Below, in pieces: positions 30,056 through 41,189 of a stretch of DNA of 64,000 bases. Numbering within the stretch: the first letter of the stretch is position 1; each line of letters starts with the position of its first letter. Origin of the DNA: Phylloscopus collybita (lineage: Eukaryota; Chordata; Aves; Passeriformes; Phylloscopidae). A program made the translations under genes and the position numbers. The stretch spans positions 62,456,445 to 62,520,444 of the forward strand of contig JAJNNQ010000006.1 of NCBI GenBank assembly GCA_027886175.1. Reading direction: 5' to 3'. The notes under the pieces are model-generated. The model was not told the DNA's origin, ran no database searches, and worked only from the letters and a program-made list of their open reading frames with translations.

Positions 30056-31149
30056 GGGTGATACAGCTGCCCATTCCCTGCCGCGGGTTTCCCTTTCCCC
30101 CCCCCCCGAATAGGTCGGGAATGAAACGATTCCCTGGGAGGTGCCGGGACCCCGCTGGCAGCGATCAGCACACGTTTGGAATGAATAAAATCAGGACATC
30201 TCTTGCCAAGTAGTTTCACGGGAACTGCTCAAATGTCGTCAAACAAAGACTTAATCTGGGCTCAAAGACACGTCTCTCAGCAGATGTGTGTAAACCAGCC
30301 CCAGTCCCCGGGGAGCAGTACTTAGGAGTTATTCTTAGGCGTTGGAAGGACAAGGATGGTCCATCTGTGAATTTATTACACGAGAAGCATCAGATGAAAG
30401 TCATCGCTGGCCTGGAGGACAGCCTGCCTGGAATTTTCAGGAAGTTTAGAGGTCGTTCCTAAAATCTCGGCTTCATTAAAGCAGAGTCCCTCGGAATCTG
30501 AGCGGGAAAAAAAAAAAAGCAGATTTTTGTGGCCATTTTGTGTCCAAATTGTGTCCGTTTTCTGACGAGGGAGCCTCTTCTCTGCTGGGGTGTGGCTGAG
30601 CAGGGGAGCGCAGGGAATTCTGCTGCTGGGACCAGGAATTTTGGGTTTTTTTGGAGGGACTGGATCAATACAGGAGGTTTTGCTGGCTGTGTTGATATTT
30701 CCTCCCTTGTCAGAAAAAAAAAATAATAACTGGCAGGAGCATAAATATTCAAATATTGGTGATTTTAAAAAGGTGTGGAAGGATTCCTGGTGCAAAAGTC
30801 TCTGTGGTGCAGAACGCCCAATATTGTGGGGGATTTTTAATTTTCCGTAAAAGAAGGTGTCAGGTAAGTTTCATAAATAAAATATGAAACTGCCTGGAAC
30901 TGTAGCATTTAAAAATCCTCCTGGACATGGAGCTTCTTTAGAAAGCTTTGGGAAGGAAGAGTTTGAATTAATGCTTCCTTCTGTATCCACAAATGTCTGG
31001 GAGGAGGGAGGGACTGTGGAAAGCTTTCCAAACATCAGAGCTCTGGGAATGGGGATCGAAGCAGGATTTTAACCGGACTGTGAAGAGGGTGCTGCCTCTG
31101 GAGACCAAATCAATGCTGAGAGTTCAGGTGGGGTTTGGTCAAAGAAATG
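30056..31149. other. Unique sequence, no gene seen
   Basis: About 1.1 kb without recognised repeats apart from A runs near 30509 and 30715. A CCCCCCCCCCGAA run lies at 30098. No splice-bounded open frame with a known domain was found. Confidence 0.45.
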
Positions 31150-31388
31150 TGAACAGAATCCCCAAATCCCTGGGGCTGGCAAAGCCCTCCCAGGCCAGGC
31201 AGTGCCAGCTGTGCCCCGTGCCCACCTTGTCCCCAGCCCAGAGCACTGAGTGCCACCTCCAGGGGACACCTCCAGGGCTGGGCACTGCAAAGCTCCCTGG
31301 GCAGCCCCTGCCAAGGCCTGAGCACCCTTTCCATGGGGAAATTCCTGCTGCTGGCCCAGCTGAGCCTGCCCTGGCCCAGCCTGAGGGG
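31150..31388 (-). mobile_element. CR1 LINE 3' fragment, inverted
   Basis: Terminus at AGAATCCCCAAATCCCTGGG, then GGCTGGCAAAGCCCTCCCAG, the GAGTGCCACCTCCAGGGG block and GGAAATTCCTGCTGCTGGCC, ending at GGCCCAGCCTGAGGGG. Same subfamily as the copies at 20 kb and 31.8 kb. Confidence 0.88.
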
Positions 31389-31794
31389 AGCAGGCTTTGG
31401 GCCCTGTGCCATGCAGAACACGGCAGTGGCTTTGGGGTGGCACTCAGGGTGCATCCTCAGCCCTTTCCCTTGCAAAGGGAGTGGGGTGGAAGCATCCACC
31501 TTAAACCTTGTGCTGGTGAATTACCAAGGATCAAGCTGCATTTCCAGGAAGATTTTTTTTTTTTTTTTTTTTAACTTTCTTGGTGGAAAGGGTCATTTGC
31601 TTCTCATTGTCCCTCCCTCGGTGAAAGGAAGCATCCCAGGCTGCGCCGTGTGATCATCAGCATCGGAGCTCAGAGCCTGGCACCTCTCCAAATGTTCATT
31701 GCTCAGGGCAGCATTCGGGGGGATCGTGGTAACTGTCAGTCCTGGGAGGGGCTGGAAGCACCAGGGCTGCAGTGCTGGGGGTGTCCAGGGAAGG
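31389..31794. other. Unique sequence with a poly-T run
   Basis: No gene is seen. A 22-bp T run lies at 31551-31572 in otherwise ordinary sequence. Confidence 0.4.
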
Positions 31795-32152
31795 GAAAGG
31801 AGCTGGGAAGGGGCTCAGCCTGGAGCAAAGGAGGCTCAGGGGGGCCCTGGTGGCTCTGCACAGCTCCTGCCAGGAGGGGACAGCCGGGGGGGTCGGGCTC
31901 TGCTCCCAGGGCACAGGGACAGGAGGAGAGGGAACGGCCTCAGGCTGGGCCAGGGGAGGCTCAGCTGGGCCAGCAGCAGGAATTTCCCCATGGAAAGGGT
32001 GCTCAGGCCTTGGCAGGGGCTGCCCAGGGAGCTTTGCAGTGCCCAGCCCTGGAGGTGTCCCCTGGAGGTGGCACTCAGTGCTCTGGGCTGGGGACAAGGT
32101 GGGCACAGCTGGCACTGCCTGGCCTGGGAGGGCTTTGCCAGCCCCAGGGATT
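31795..32152 (+). mobile_element. CR1 LINE 3' fragment
   Basis: GAGCTGGGAAGGGGCTCAGC, CCTGGAGCAAAGGAGGCTCA and the full tail, ending GCCAGCCCCAGGGATTCCCT. Nearly identical to 19976-20372 over most of its length, except for a short deletion in the GGCACGGGGCACAGCTGG region. The pair with 31150 makes a large inverted CR1 repeat. Confidence 0.88.
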
Positions 32153-32390
32153 CCCTGATGCCTTTGCTTCCTACACTTTGCCTGGATGGGGAGAACAGGG
32201 ATTTATTTAGCTCAGTGTCCCTTTGATGTCCCTTACCCCTCTGCCCTCAGTGATCTGGCAGGAGGCAGAAGAGAAATCCCAGAGCACACCTGATCCTGCC
32301 CCCCCTTAGCTGTGGTTCCTCAGCACCAGAATCATCCTGAGGCAGAGAAATGGGAAGCAGGAGAAGCTGAGAACGTGGCTGCAGGAACTT
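32153..32390. other. Short unique spacer
   Basis: No feature recognised. Confidence 0.3.
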
Positions 32391-32625
32391 TATGTACCAA
32401 AAAAAAACCCCCAAAAAACAACAACAACAAAAAACACAAACAAACAAACAAAACAAAAAAAAAAAAAAACCCCAAAAACAACCAAAAAAACCCCCAAACA
32501 TACACAAAAAAAAACCCACCAAAAAAACTCCCCAAAAAAACCCAAACAAAAACCCCACAAAACCCAAAATCGAAAAAAAAACCCCAAAAAACCCCACAAA
32601 ACCCACAAAAACCTCCAAAGTATTT
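32391..32625. repeat. A-rich (CAAAA/CCCAAAA) block
   Basis: Poly-A runs broken by CAAC, CAAACAAAC and CCCC. Resembles the blocks at 195, 42606 and 46716. Open frames encode Lys, Pro, Asn, Gln and Thr or, antisense, Phe, Gly, Cys and Val; both are artefacts. Confidence 0.9.
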
Positions 32626-33059
32626 ACATTCTGGAAAAGTATTTTCCAACCACTCTCAGAGAAAGAGTCTTTAAAAATTCTTCCCATTGCTTTACTCAGT
32701 TTTACTCCCATTGTTTTACTTGTGACCAGGGCAGACTGGAAAGAAGCTTGGATGCCTTTTGTGGGTTCGTTTTTCTTTTTTTTCCCCAATTCCATTTAGG
32801 AAAAAAAACTCTAATCCAGAGCAATCCCACCTTGCTGAAAGGCAGAGGCTCAGGAGCATCCCTGGATCTGTCCCGGGAGAGGCTGCACGCATCCTCTGGA
32901 GGCACCTGGAGGCCGGGAATTTTTTGGGATCTGCCCCCGGCAGCTCATCCCGTGCCTCGGTCTCTCTCATTCTCTCACTTCAGCTCCCGTCCCGGAGCTG
33001 TTTTGAGATCCTCACCGCTGAAATAAAACGCGATTTTCTGTCCTGCCTGTCCCTGGAGG
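32626..33059. other. Unique sequence, no gene seen
   Basis: Ordinary-composition DNA leading into the CpG-rich array; CpG content rises from about 32870. Confidence 0.4.
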
Positions 33060-35130
33060 GATGAGCGGGGAGTCCCAGCCCACGGATCTTTTGCGGGATG
33101 CTCTTTGCCCCGCACCCCGCGGGGATTTCCGCGTCCCCTGCGCCGGGCTCTGCTCGCCCCGCTTCTAAGGATGGGTTATTTTTAATAAAAAACCGCGTTT
33201 TTCAAGGGATTTCAGAAGGCTTTCAGCCCGGTTTTCCCTTTTGCGCTGCCGGGGTGCGCGCGTGGGATGCGCTGAACCCCGCGGGTCTGCTCACCCCGCG
33301 CTGCTGCGGGTGGCTTGTTTTTAATTAAAAAAAAAAAGCGATTTTCAGGTGATTTCAGAAGGCTTTCAGCCCGGTTTTCCCTTTTGCACTGCCGGGGTGC
33401 GGGGTCCGCGGAGCGGCCCCCGCTCCGCGCTGTGAGTGCGGAACGCGCTGACCGAGCCGCGCTGCTGTAAATGGTTTATTTTTAATTTAAAAAAAATCGC
33501 TTTTCAGGTGATTTCAGGAGACTTTTAGCCCGGGTTTCCCCCCTGCACTGCCTCGGAGCTCCTCTGCCGGGGTGCGGGATCCGCGGAGCCGCCCCCGCTC
33601 CGCGCTGTGAGTGCGGAACGCCGCGCTGCTGCAGATAGTTTATTTTCATTAAAAAAAAAAAATCGGTTTTCAGGTGATTTCAGAAGGCTTTTAGCCCGGT
33701 TTCCCCTCCTCACTGCCGCAGAGCATCCGGCGGGGTGCGGGATCCGCGGAGCCGCGCCCGCTCCGCGCTGTGAGCGCTGAACGCGCTGAACGCCGCGGGT
33801 CTGCCCACCCCGTTGCTACATATATTTTTTTTAATTTTAATTTTAATTTAAAAATAGGTTTTGAGGTGATTTGAGAGGCCTTTTAGCCCGGTTTCCCCCC
33901 TGCACTGCCTCGGAGCTCGTCCGCCGGGGTGCGGGATGCGCGGGGCCCGCGCTGTGAGTGCGGAACGCGCTGAACGCCCAGGGTCTGCTCACCCCGCCCT
34001 CTGCTCCAAATGATTTAATTTTAATAAAATCGCGGTTTTGAGGTGATTTAAGAGAGCTTTTAACCCGGCTTTTCTCCCCTGCGCTGCCGCGGAGCATCCG
34101 GCGGTGTTGCCGGATCCGCTGAAGACCGCGGATCTGCTCACCCCTCTCTCTCCTCCAAATGATTTAATTTTAATAAAACCGCATTTTCCAGGTGATCTAA
34201 GAGAGCTTTAACCTGGTTTCCCCCACTGCGCTGCCGCGGAGCATCCGGCGGGGTGCGGGATCCGCTGAACGGCGCGGATCCTCTTACCCCTCCCTCTCCT
34301 CCAAATGACTTATTTTTAATAAACCCGCATTTTCCAGGTGATTTAAGAGGGGTTTAGCCCTGTTTCTCCCCCTGCGCTGCCGCGGAGCATCCGGCGGGGA
34401 TGAGGGATGCGCTGAAGGCCGCGGATCCGCTCACCCCGCGCTCTGCTCCAAACGATTCATTTTTAATAAACCCGCATTTTTCAGGTGATCTAAGAGAGCT
34501 TTTAGCCCGGTTTCTCCCCCTGCGCTGCCGTGGAGTATCCGGGGGGAGTGCGGGATCCGCTGAACGGCGAGGATCCGCTCACCCCGCCCTCTGCTCCAAA
34601 TGATTTAATTTTTAATAAAACCGCATTTTTCAGGTGATTTAAGAGAGCTTTTAGCCCGGTTTCCCCCACTGCGCTGCCGCGGAGCATCCGGCGGGGATGA
34701 GGGATGCGCTGAACCCCGCGGATGCGCTCACCCCGCCCTCTGCTCCAAACGATTTAATTTTAATAAAATCGCAGTTTTCAGGTGATTTAAGAGAGCTTTT
34801 AGCCCGGTTTCCTCCACTGCGCTGCCGTGGAGTATCCGGGGGGAGTGCGGGATCCGCTGAACGCCGCGGATCCGCTCACTCTGCCCTCTACTCCAAATGA
34901 CTTATTTTTAATAAACCCGCATTTTCCAGGTGATTTAAGAGGGGTTTAGCCCGGTTTCCCCCACTGCGCTGCCGCGGAGCATCCGGCGGGGATGAGGGAT
35001 GCGCTGAACCCCGCGGATGCGCTCACCCCGCGCTCTTCTCCAAACGATTCATTTTTAATAAACCCGCATTTTCCAGGTGATCTAAGAGAGCTTTTAGCCG
35101 GGTTTCTCCCCCCGGCGCTGCGGCGGAGCT
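33060..35130. repeat. ~148-bp CpG-rich tandem array
   Basis: About 13 units marked by CAGGTGATTTAAGAGAGCTT-like starts at about 33204, 33346, 33507, 33672, 33864, 34040, 34191, 34336, 34483, 34631, 34781, 34928 and 35075. Spacing is irregular on the left (142-192 bp) and settles at 145-151 bp on the right. Each unit pairs a GC-rich half (GCCGCGGAGCATCCGGCGGG) with an AT-rich half (TTTAATTTTAATAAAA). The CpG density is that of a CpG island. Each unit contains TTTTCAGGTGA, which resembles both splice signals, and an AATAAA; neither is shown to be used. Confidence 0.92.
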
Positions 35131-35180
35131 CCTCCGGAGGCGCAGCGGAGCGGGGCGCGGAGCGGCAGCTGGCGGCTCAG
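35131..35180 (+). promoter_or_regulatory. CpG-rich sequence just upstream of the candidate exon
   Basis: The last array unit runs into GGCGCAGCGGAGCGGGGCGC, a TATA-less GC-rich sequence of CpG-island promoter type. No initiator or experimentally defined start can be named. Confidence 0.25.
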
Positions 35181-35401
35181 CATGGAGCGCCGCGGATCCG
35201 CCCCGCGGCAGATGCAGCTTCAGCTGTTCCTGGCTGCAGAGCAGCGGCCCCGGGCCCGGGTCAGGCTCGGCAGCCGCCGCCCGCCTGCCAGGGCGGTGTC
35301 AAGCTGCCACTTTCTCGTCCCGCTGGCTGCCACTTCCCCGGCCCCAGGCCGGCCCGCGGGCCAGGGGGACGCGGGGATCACGGAGATCAAGGATGCGGGC
35401 G
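35181..35401 (+). CDS. Candidate first coding exon, product unknown
   Basis: The ATG has a strong context (CAGCATGG, with A at -3 and G at +4). The frame stays open for 73 codons to a GTGAGC donor at 35402 and ends in phase 1. The predicted peptide begins Met-Glu-Arg-Arg-Gly-Ser, contains LQLFLAAEQRPRARVRL and is rich in Arg, Pro and Ala. It has no recognised domain, signal peptide or membrane segment. The frame runs on past the donor for about 30 codons into T-rich intron-like DNA. Support is the CpG island, start context and donor; against it, GC-rich DNA is often open by chance and no second exon is seen in the window. It could equally be the first exon of a non-coding RNA. Confidence 0.27.
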
Positions 35402-35460
35402 GTGAGCTGGGCAGCTCCGGACAGTTCGACTTTTTGGAGTTTGAGACTTCGCTGGAAGTC

Positions 35461-35533
35461 TCTTTTTCTTTTTTTTTTAATTTTTTTTTAATTATTTTTT
35501 AAATTTTTTTTTAATTTTTTTTTTTAATTACTC
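35461..35533. repeat. T-rich (TTTTTTAA)n tract
   Basis: Poly-T runs separated by AA or AATTA. It is a simple repeat just before an inverted LTR. Confidence 0.85.
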
Positions 35534-35936
35534 TGTTAGCGTTGGAAACACATCATCACAGAATTATTATCTGCAGGTGCTTTTATTGAGGAGCTCCGGG
35601 GTACACAGGCAAACCCAAATCTGACTCCGACAGCGATTCACAACACACACGTTTTATATTTTATACCCCTCTGCCACACAGCTACAAATTGATTGGTTAC
35701 CCTGGATTGTTCCTAAGCAAAATTTCTTGTAATTTAGCCAAACAGTGATCATATTCGATTCCCCCACCCAAATACTCGATTTAGTTAAAACAATAACCTT
35801 AGCTACTGCAAATATAGCAAAGCCAACGTTCTGTTCTCGAGGCCCTGCTGACCAGCAAGCCCGGGCCCTTCCCTTCCCGACCATTACCTCTCCTAACCAC
35901 CACCACCCCCCTTAGTTACCCGCTTGCAGTTCTACA
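35534..35936 (-). mobile_element. ERV LTR, inverted, boundaries approximate
   Basis: On the minus strand a TATA-like GGGTATAAAATATAAAACG (near 35660), an AATAAA signal at 35582-35587 and the terminus CCAACGCTAACA are clear LTR signs. The opposite end may be TGTAGAACTGC at 35936 or TGGTCGGGAAGG at 35883. The latter would give flanks TTACTC and TTACCT. No perfect TSD was found. Confidence 0.6.
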
Positions 35937-36276
35937 AAAATCATTTTAACCCTCTGCTATCGACTCCTCGGCTCCGTGCGGCCGCTGCGGGCGGTGCAGG
36001 CAGCGGAGCATCGGCGGGGAGCCGGCTCTGAACGCCGAACATCAGTGCCTCAATTTATTAATTGCTTTTAAAAGCGTTTATGTTCCGTGCGGGGATGGAA
36101 GTGTTTCACTTTTGGTGGTGTGGGAAAGCCGCCAGAAGCTCAGGCTGATGGTCACCGGGCCCCTGCCCAGCCCCAGACACTCCGCGGGGTTAAATTCCTT
36201 TCTCTCGTCGCCAAACTGAGCTAAAACTCCTCGTGGCTGTCAGCGAAACGCGGCAGAAATCAGGGGGTTACGCCGT
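35937..36276. other. CpG-moderate unique sequence, no gene seen
   Basis: Holds GTGCGGCCGCTGCGGGCGG and other CpG-rich patches, so it may be the outer part of the CpG island split by the LTR. A TTTATTAATTGCTTTTAAA stretch near 36054 is AT-rich. No gene. Confidence 0.4.
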
Positions 36277-36867
36277 CATATTTATATCGTATTTATGCAA
36301 TATTTGTATCATGTTTATATCATATTTATATAGTATTTATATAATATTTATTCAATATTTATACAATATTTATACTATATTTATATCATGTTTATGTAAT
36401 ATTTATATCATATTTATATCATACTTATATCATCTTTATATAATTTTATACACAATTTATTCAATATTTATAGAATATTTGTATCATGTTTATATCATAT
36501 TTATACGACATTTATGCAATATTTGTATATTTATGCAATCTTTATTCAATATTTATATAATATTTATACAATATTTATATCATATTTATACAAAATTTAT
36601 ATCATGCCTATATGATGTTTATATCGTGTTTATATCATGTTTGTATCATATTTATATCATATTTATACAATATTTATTCAATACTTATACAATATTTATA
36701 CAATATTTATTCCATATTTATATCATGTTTATAACATGTTTATATCATATTTATACAATATTGATACAATATTTATATCATGTTTGTACCATGTTTATAT
36801 CATATCTATACAATATTTATTCAATATTTATATCATGCTTATATCATGTTTATATCACGTTTATTAG
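36277..36867. repeat. 11-bp AT-rich minisatellite
   Basis: About 53 copies of TTTATATCATA with CAATA, CATGT and GTA variants. The unit lacks stops in the plus frames, so an 11-residue Ile/Tyr/Phe repeat is open across it. C residues lie almost exclusively on the plus strand at one position of the unit. Confidence 0.95.
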
Positions 36868-37849
36868 GATTTCCCACACTGATCTTTCAGCTGCTCATTG
36901 CTGCACCAAAGCACTGGAGTGAAACATTTAGGAAAGCCTCGGGATGACAAACCCAGGGGTTTTTTTTGGTGTCACCATTTGACCGGTTTCTCCTGCAGAA
37001 GCTCATCAGCAGAATTAACTTCTCCTGCAGAAGCTCATCAGGAGGCTTTAAAAGCACCCCGGTGAAACTTTGAGCACAGAACACCTCACCCACTCCATCC
37101 TGAAACGTCAAAGCGATTTCCAACCGCAATCTCCTTCTTCCCCTCGGTCCGGGATCATCTTTAACCGAGCGAATAAAACCACGGGAGGGGAAATCAGGAG
37201 AAATCCCGGGCGAGGCCACAAGAGGAAGCTTTGTGATGGGGCAGCTTTGGGGCTGCGTTCAAAGGCAGCTCCTCTGCCTCTCCGGCGCTCCAGGGGCTCT
37301 GGTTTTAATTCCCCGAGGGCTCGGTGGGAATCTGGGGACCAGCAGGGCCGGGAGCAGCGCTGCCTCACTGCTGCTGGGGGTGCCGACAGAAACAGAGGGG
37401 AAAAAAAGGGGGGAAATTCCAGTCTGGGATGATGTTCAACCATGAACAACCCAGAGGTGTTCCTGTTCGACCTCTCCCGGCCACCCGGGCTGGGGAGGCT
37501 GTGCTGGGATGGATTCCTGACCCTGGGATCCCGGGTGTTTTGATTCCTGAAGGAAAGCTGAGCTTTCCAAGGATTTTAGAGCCACTTTGCAGTGTTTCCT
37601 CAGCACCCCCGGAGCTCTGTGGCTGAGATCACCAGCGCAGCTCTCTCTCTCAGTGAGCTGCTGTGCTTTAAAGCAGCTCATCCCCTGGGGCTGGGGCTGA
37701 GGAGCATCACCCTCCCCTGCAGATCCCAGCCCTGATTCCCGTTGTTTTCCTCCCCGAATATCATCCCAGGAATTCGAGGGGGTTGTGGGTAAAACGATCC
37801 AGAATTAATTTTTAGAATTTGTCTGCGCCCAGCCCAGGGAGAGAGGAGC
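36868..37849. other. Unique sequence; 30-bp tandem duplication
   Basis: No gene is seen. CTCCTGCAGAAGCTCATCAG occurs at about 36990 and again about 37021 (30-bp period, two copies). From 37200 to 37680 the DNA is GC-rich with overlapping antiparallel frames that lack support. Confidence 0.4.
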
Positions 37850-38297
37850 CCAGAGGAGGCAGCAGGATGAGCAGAGGGATGGAGCAGCTCTGCTGGGAGG
37901 AAAGGCTGGCACAGCTGGGATTGTTCAGCCTGGAGAGGAGAAGCTTTGGGCTGAGCTCAGGGTGGCCTTGCAGGGCCTGAAGGAGCCCCAGGAAAGATGG
38001 AGAGAGACAATTGCCAAGGGCTGCAGGGACAGGACAAGGGGGAATGGTCTCAAAGTAAAAAAATTACAGGTTTAGATCAGATATTAGGAAAAATTTCCTC
38101 CCTGGCAGGGTGGGCAGGCCCTGGCACAGGGTGCCCAGAGCAGCTGTGGCTGCCCCTGGATCCCTGGCAGTGCCCAAGGCCAGGCTGGACACTGGGGCTG
38201 GGAGCAGCCTGGGACAGTGGGAGGTGTCCCTGCCAGGGCAGGGCTGGCACTGGGTGGGATTTAATGTCCCTTCCCAAACCAGATCATTCCATGATTC
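37850..38297 (+). mobile_element. CR1 LINE 3' fragment, long
   Basis: Starts in ORF2 (GGATTGTTCAGCCTGGAGAG). It continues through GGACAAGGGGGAATGGTCTC, AGATCAGATATTAGG and the full conserved tail, and ends in clear octamers (ATTCCATGATTCAATGA). It is the best-preserved 3' end in the window. A (GGAAA)n tract begins directly after the terminus. Confidence 0.92.
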
Positions 38298-38314
38298 AAT
38301 GACTTTTCGAGAAG

Positions 38315-38430
38315 AGAAAAGGGAAGGAAAGGAAAGGAAAGGAAAAAGGAAAGGAAAGGAAAGGAAAGGAAAGGAAAGGAAAGGAAAGGAAAGGAAAGGA
38401 AAGGAAAGGAAAGGAAAGGAAAGGAAAGAC
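38315..38430. repeat. (GGAAA)n tract after a CR1 tail
   Basis: About 23 copies of GGAAA with one GGAAAAA slip. It starts within 20 bp of the CR1 octamer end, so it may have grown from the insertion junction. Polypurine on the plus strand. Confidence 0.95.
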
Positions 38431-38898
38431 CTGTGAGAGCCTCCAAGCCCCATCCCTAAATCCCTTTCCAGCTTTGCCTTGCTGTGCTTCCACCCTGAGC
38501 TGGGTGCAAGGATGGCCTGGTGAAACCTTGGGAAAAACCCACTCTGCCAGAGAGGGATTTTCCTCCTCTGAGGTGTCTGGGTTCTTCATGCTCCAGCTCT
38601 TCCACTGATTTTTTTGGGAGCACCTCTGTCAGTGGAGATGCTGAACCTTCCAGAGGCCCCAGCGAGGTGGGATGTCCCCATCTCCAGGGCTGCAGGTGAC
38701 CCTGGGGCTCAGAGCTCACAGCAAGGAGCCTTTCCCCTCAATCCTGCGTGACATTCCCACCCGGGGCCTGCCTGCCTTGGGCTGGGTTTCACCAGAGGGT
38801 TGGATTTGGGTTGGAGGAGGATTCTGCTCCAGGCAGGGCCAGCTCTGGGCTCAGAGCAAGCTTTGCCCAGGAAGGCCTGGAGAATCCAGGATGGATCC
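38431..38898. other. Unique sequence, no gene seen
   Basis: About 465 bp without recognised repeats. Its last bases, GATCC, are the left TSD of the next LTR. Confidence 0.4.
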
Positions 38899-39436
38899 TG
38901 TTATAAATGCAGGGTTTGGGGTTGGCTTTTGGCATACAGCGAGCTGATTGCTTCATGTACAATATGGGAAGGTTGCATTGCGTGTTCTTTTGTTAATAGA
39001 ATTTGAAAAATGGGATAGATGAATATTCTTAGATTGTAACAAAGTAGAGATGGGATTGTTGGTTTTGTTGTAACTCCTCAAATAGACAGAAGACAGGAGG
39101 GGCATCTGGAATTCCTGAAGATAAGGAACAATTCAGCCTTTTTAAAGAAGACTGATTCACCACCTCCATCCAGCTCTATGGAGCCCCATAAATAAACTGT
39201 GTACTTAAGGGGGGTCTTGAAACCAAAACGAATATTTGAATCATGTATTAGCTCATTTAAATATGTAACACAGAAGTCCTTAAAGCAAAGGATCTGGAAA
39301 GAGACGCAGTGCTGATCTTGTTGGCATCAGCACCTCGGCCGAAAAGAGCTTTGTTTTTTTTCTCCTTATTGTCTATTTTATTTTACTTTTATTAAACTTA
39401 TAAATTTTACATAATAAGTGAATCCTGTTTTTCACA
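38899..39436 (+). mobile_element. Solo ERV LTR 'family F' (ERVL-like)
   Basis: 538 bp, starts TGTTATAAATGCAGG and ends CCTGTTTTTCACA. Perfect 5-bp TSDs GATCC flank it (38894-38898 and 39437-39441). A CATAAATAAAC near 39188 and an ATTAAA at 39391 are possible TATA-type and poly-A signals. The remnant ending at 5763 has a similar 3' end. Confidence 0.88.
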
Positions 39437-39828
39437 GATCCAGCAGCATGGTTTTGGTTTGGTTTTGGTTTTGGTTTTGTTTGTTTTTGTTTTGGTTTTG
39501 TTCTTGTTTTTGTTTTTGGTTTTTGAGGACCATTTTAATTTCATAGCTGAAATTGGATTCAGCTCTTTACCTTTTACCTCCTCCTCTCCTCAGGACAGGG
39601 AGCTGCTTTGCAAGGCGCCAAGAAGCCGAATATTTAGGAGCCCTTGGAAATCCGGGAATTTCCCCTTCGGCTCCGAGATCCAGGAGCGCGCCCGGCCCGT
39701 GTTTGCCGGGAACAATCCCCGGCGGTGCCGAGGCAGCTCGGGCCGAGCATCCCCTGGGGACATCCCCGCTCCCCCGGGGGAAGGGACACGGCCCTGGGGT
39801 TTGTGCCACGGGACCCTGGGCGGCAAAA
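39437..39828. other. T/G-rich tract, then CpG-moderate unique DNA
   Basis: 39449-39525 is GGTTTT-type T/G-rich low complexity. The rest to 39828 is GC-rich with no recognised gene and leads directly into the hexamer array. Confidence 0.5.
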
Positions 39829-41009
39829 CTGGCACTGGCACTGTCACTGGCACTGTCACTGTCATTGGCACTGGCACTGTCATTGGCACTGTCATTGTCA
39901 CTGGCACTGGCACTGTCACTGTCACTGTCACTGTCATTGTCACTGGCACTGTCATTGTCACTGGCACTGGCACTGACACTGTCACTGGCACTGTCACTGT
40001 CACTGGCACTGGCACTGTCATTGTCACTGGCACTGGCACTGGCACTGTCATTGGCACTGACACTGGCACTGACACTGTCACTGGCACTGTCATTGTCACT
40101 GGCACTGGCACTGACACTGTCACTGGCACTGGCACTGTCACTGGCACTGGCACTGGCACTGTCATTGTCACTGGCACTGGCACTGTCATTGGCACTGACA
40201 CTGTCATTGGCACTGTCATTGTCACTGGCACTGTCATTGTCACTGGCACTGGCACTGACACTGGCACTGGCACTGTCACTGTCATTGTCACTGGCACTGT
40301 CATTGTCACTGGCACTGGCACTGTCATTGGCACTGACACTGTCATTGGCACTGTCATTGGCACTGGCACTGTCATTGTCACTGGCACTGTCATTGTCACT
40401 GGCACTGGCACTGTCGCTGTCACTGGCACTGGCACTGGCATTGTCACTGTCATTGTCACTGTCATTGGCACTGTCACTGGCACTGGCACTGTCATTGTCA
40501 CTGGCACTGTCACTGTCACTGTCATTGTCACTGGCACTGTCATTGTCACTGGCACTGGCATTGTCACTGGCACTGGCACTGTCACTGTCATTGTCATTGT
40601 CACTGGCACTGTCATTGTCACTGGCACTGTCATTGTCACTGGCACTGTCATTGTCACTGGCACTGGCACTGTCATTGGCACTGACACTGTCATTGTCACT
40701 GGCACTGTCGCTGTCACTGGCACTGGCATTGTCACTGTCATTGTCACTGTCATTGGCACTGTCACTGGCACTGGCACTGTCATTGTCACTGGCACTGTCA
40801 CTGTCACTGTCACTGTCATTGTCACTGGCACTGTCATTGTCACTGGCACTGTCATTGTCACTGGCACTGTCACTGTCACTGTCACTGTCATTGTCACTGG
40901 CACTGTCATTGTCACTGGCACTGGCATTGTCACTGGCACTGGCACTGTCACTGTCATTGTCATTGTCACTGGCACTGTCATTGTCACTGGCACTGGCACT
41001 GGCACTGGA
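39829..41009. repeat. Hexanucleotide array (GGCACT/GTCACT/GTCATT)n
   Basis: About 197 six-base units drawn from four main types: GGCACT, GTCACT, GTCATT and GACACT. A rare GTCGCT unit at 40413 recurs at 40707, and the unit order after each is nearly the same, so a block of about 290 bp was duplicated. All frames on both strands are open as dipeptide repeats (Leu-Ala/Leu-Ser, Thr-Gly/Thr-Val, Asp-Ser/Ala-Ser). They are artefacts. Confidence 0.97.
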
Positions 41010-41115
41010 GCCGCTGCTTGGGAGGGACACGGGGGCAGTGTCACAGGGCTGGGAGTGACACAGGGTCAGTGTCACCGAGCCGGGAGGGACATGGGGTCAG
41101 TGTCACCAAGCTGGG
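41010..41115. repeat. ~41-bp repeat, 2.5 copies
   Basis: GGGAGGGACACGGGGGCAGT, then GGGAGTGACACAGGGTCAGT and GGGAGGGACATGGGGTCAGT, each followed by GTCAC. A short imperfect tandem next to the hexamer array. Confidence 0.8.
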
Positions 41116-41189
41116 CCAGGAGCGCGGTGCTCCCCGCTGGCAATTCCTGGTCCCCAGGCCCCGGAGCTCCGGGCCTGCACTGCCCTGCC

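Noticed and set aside
39553..41075. Roughly 500-codon frames on both strands across the hexamer array
   Set aside because: A six-base unit without stops keeps all frames open; the dipeptide repeats have no protein character.
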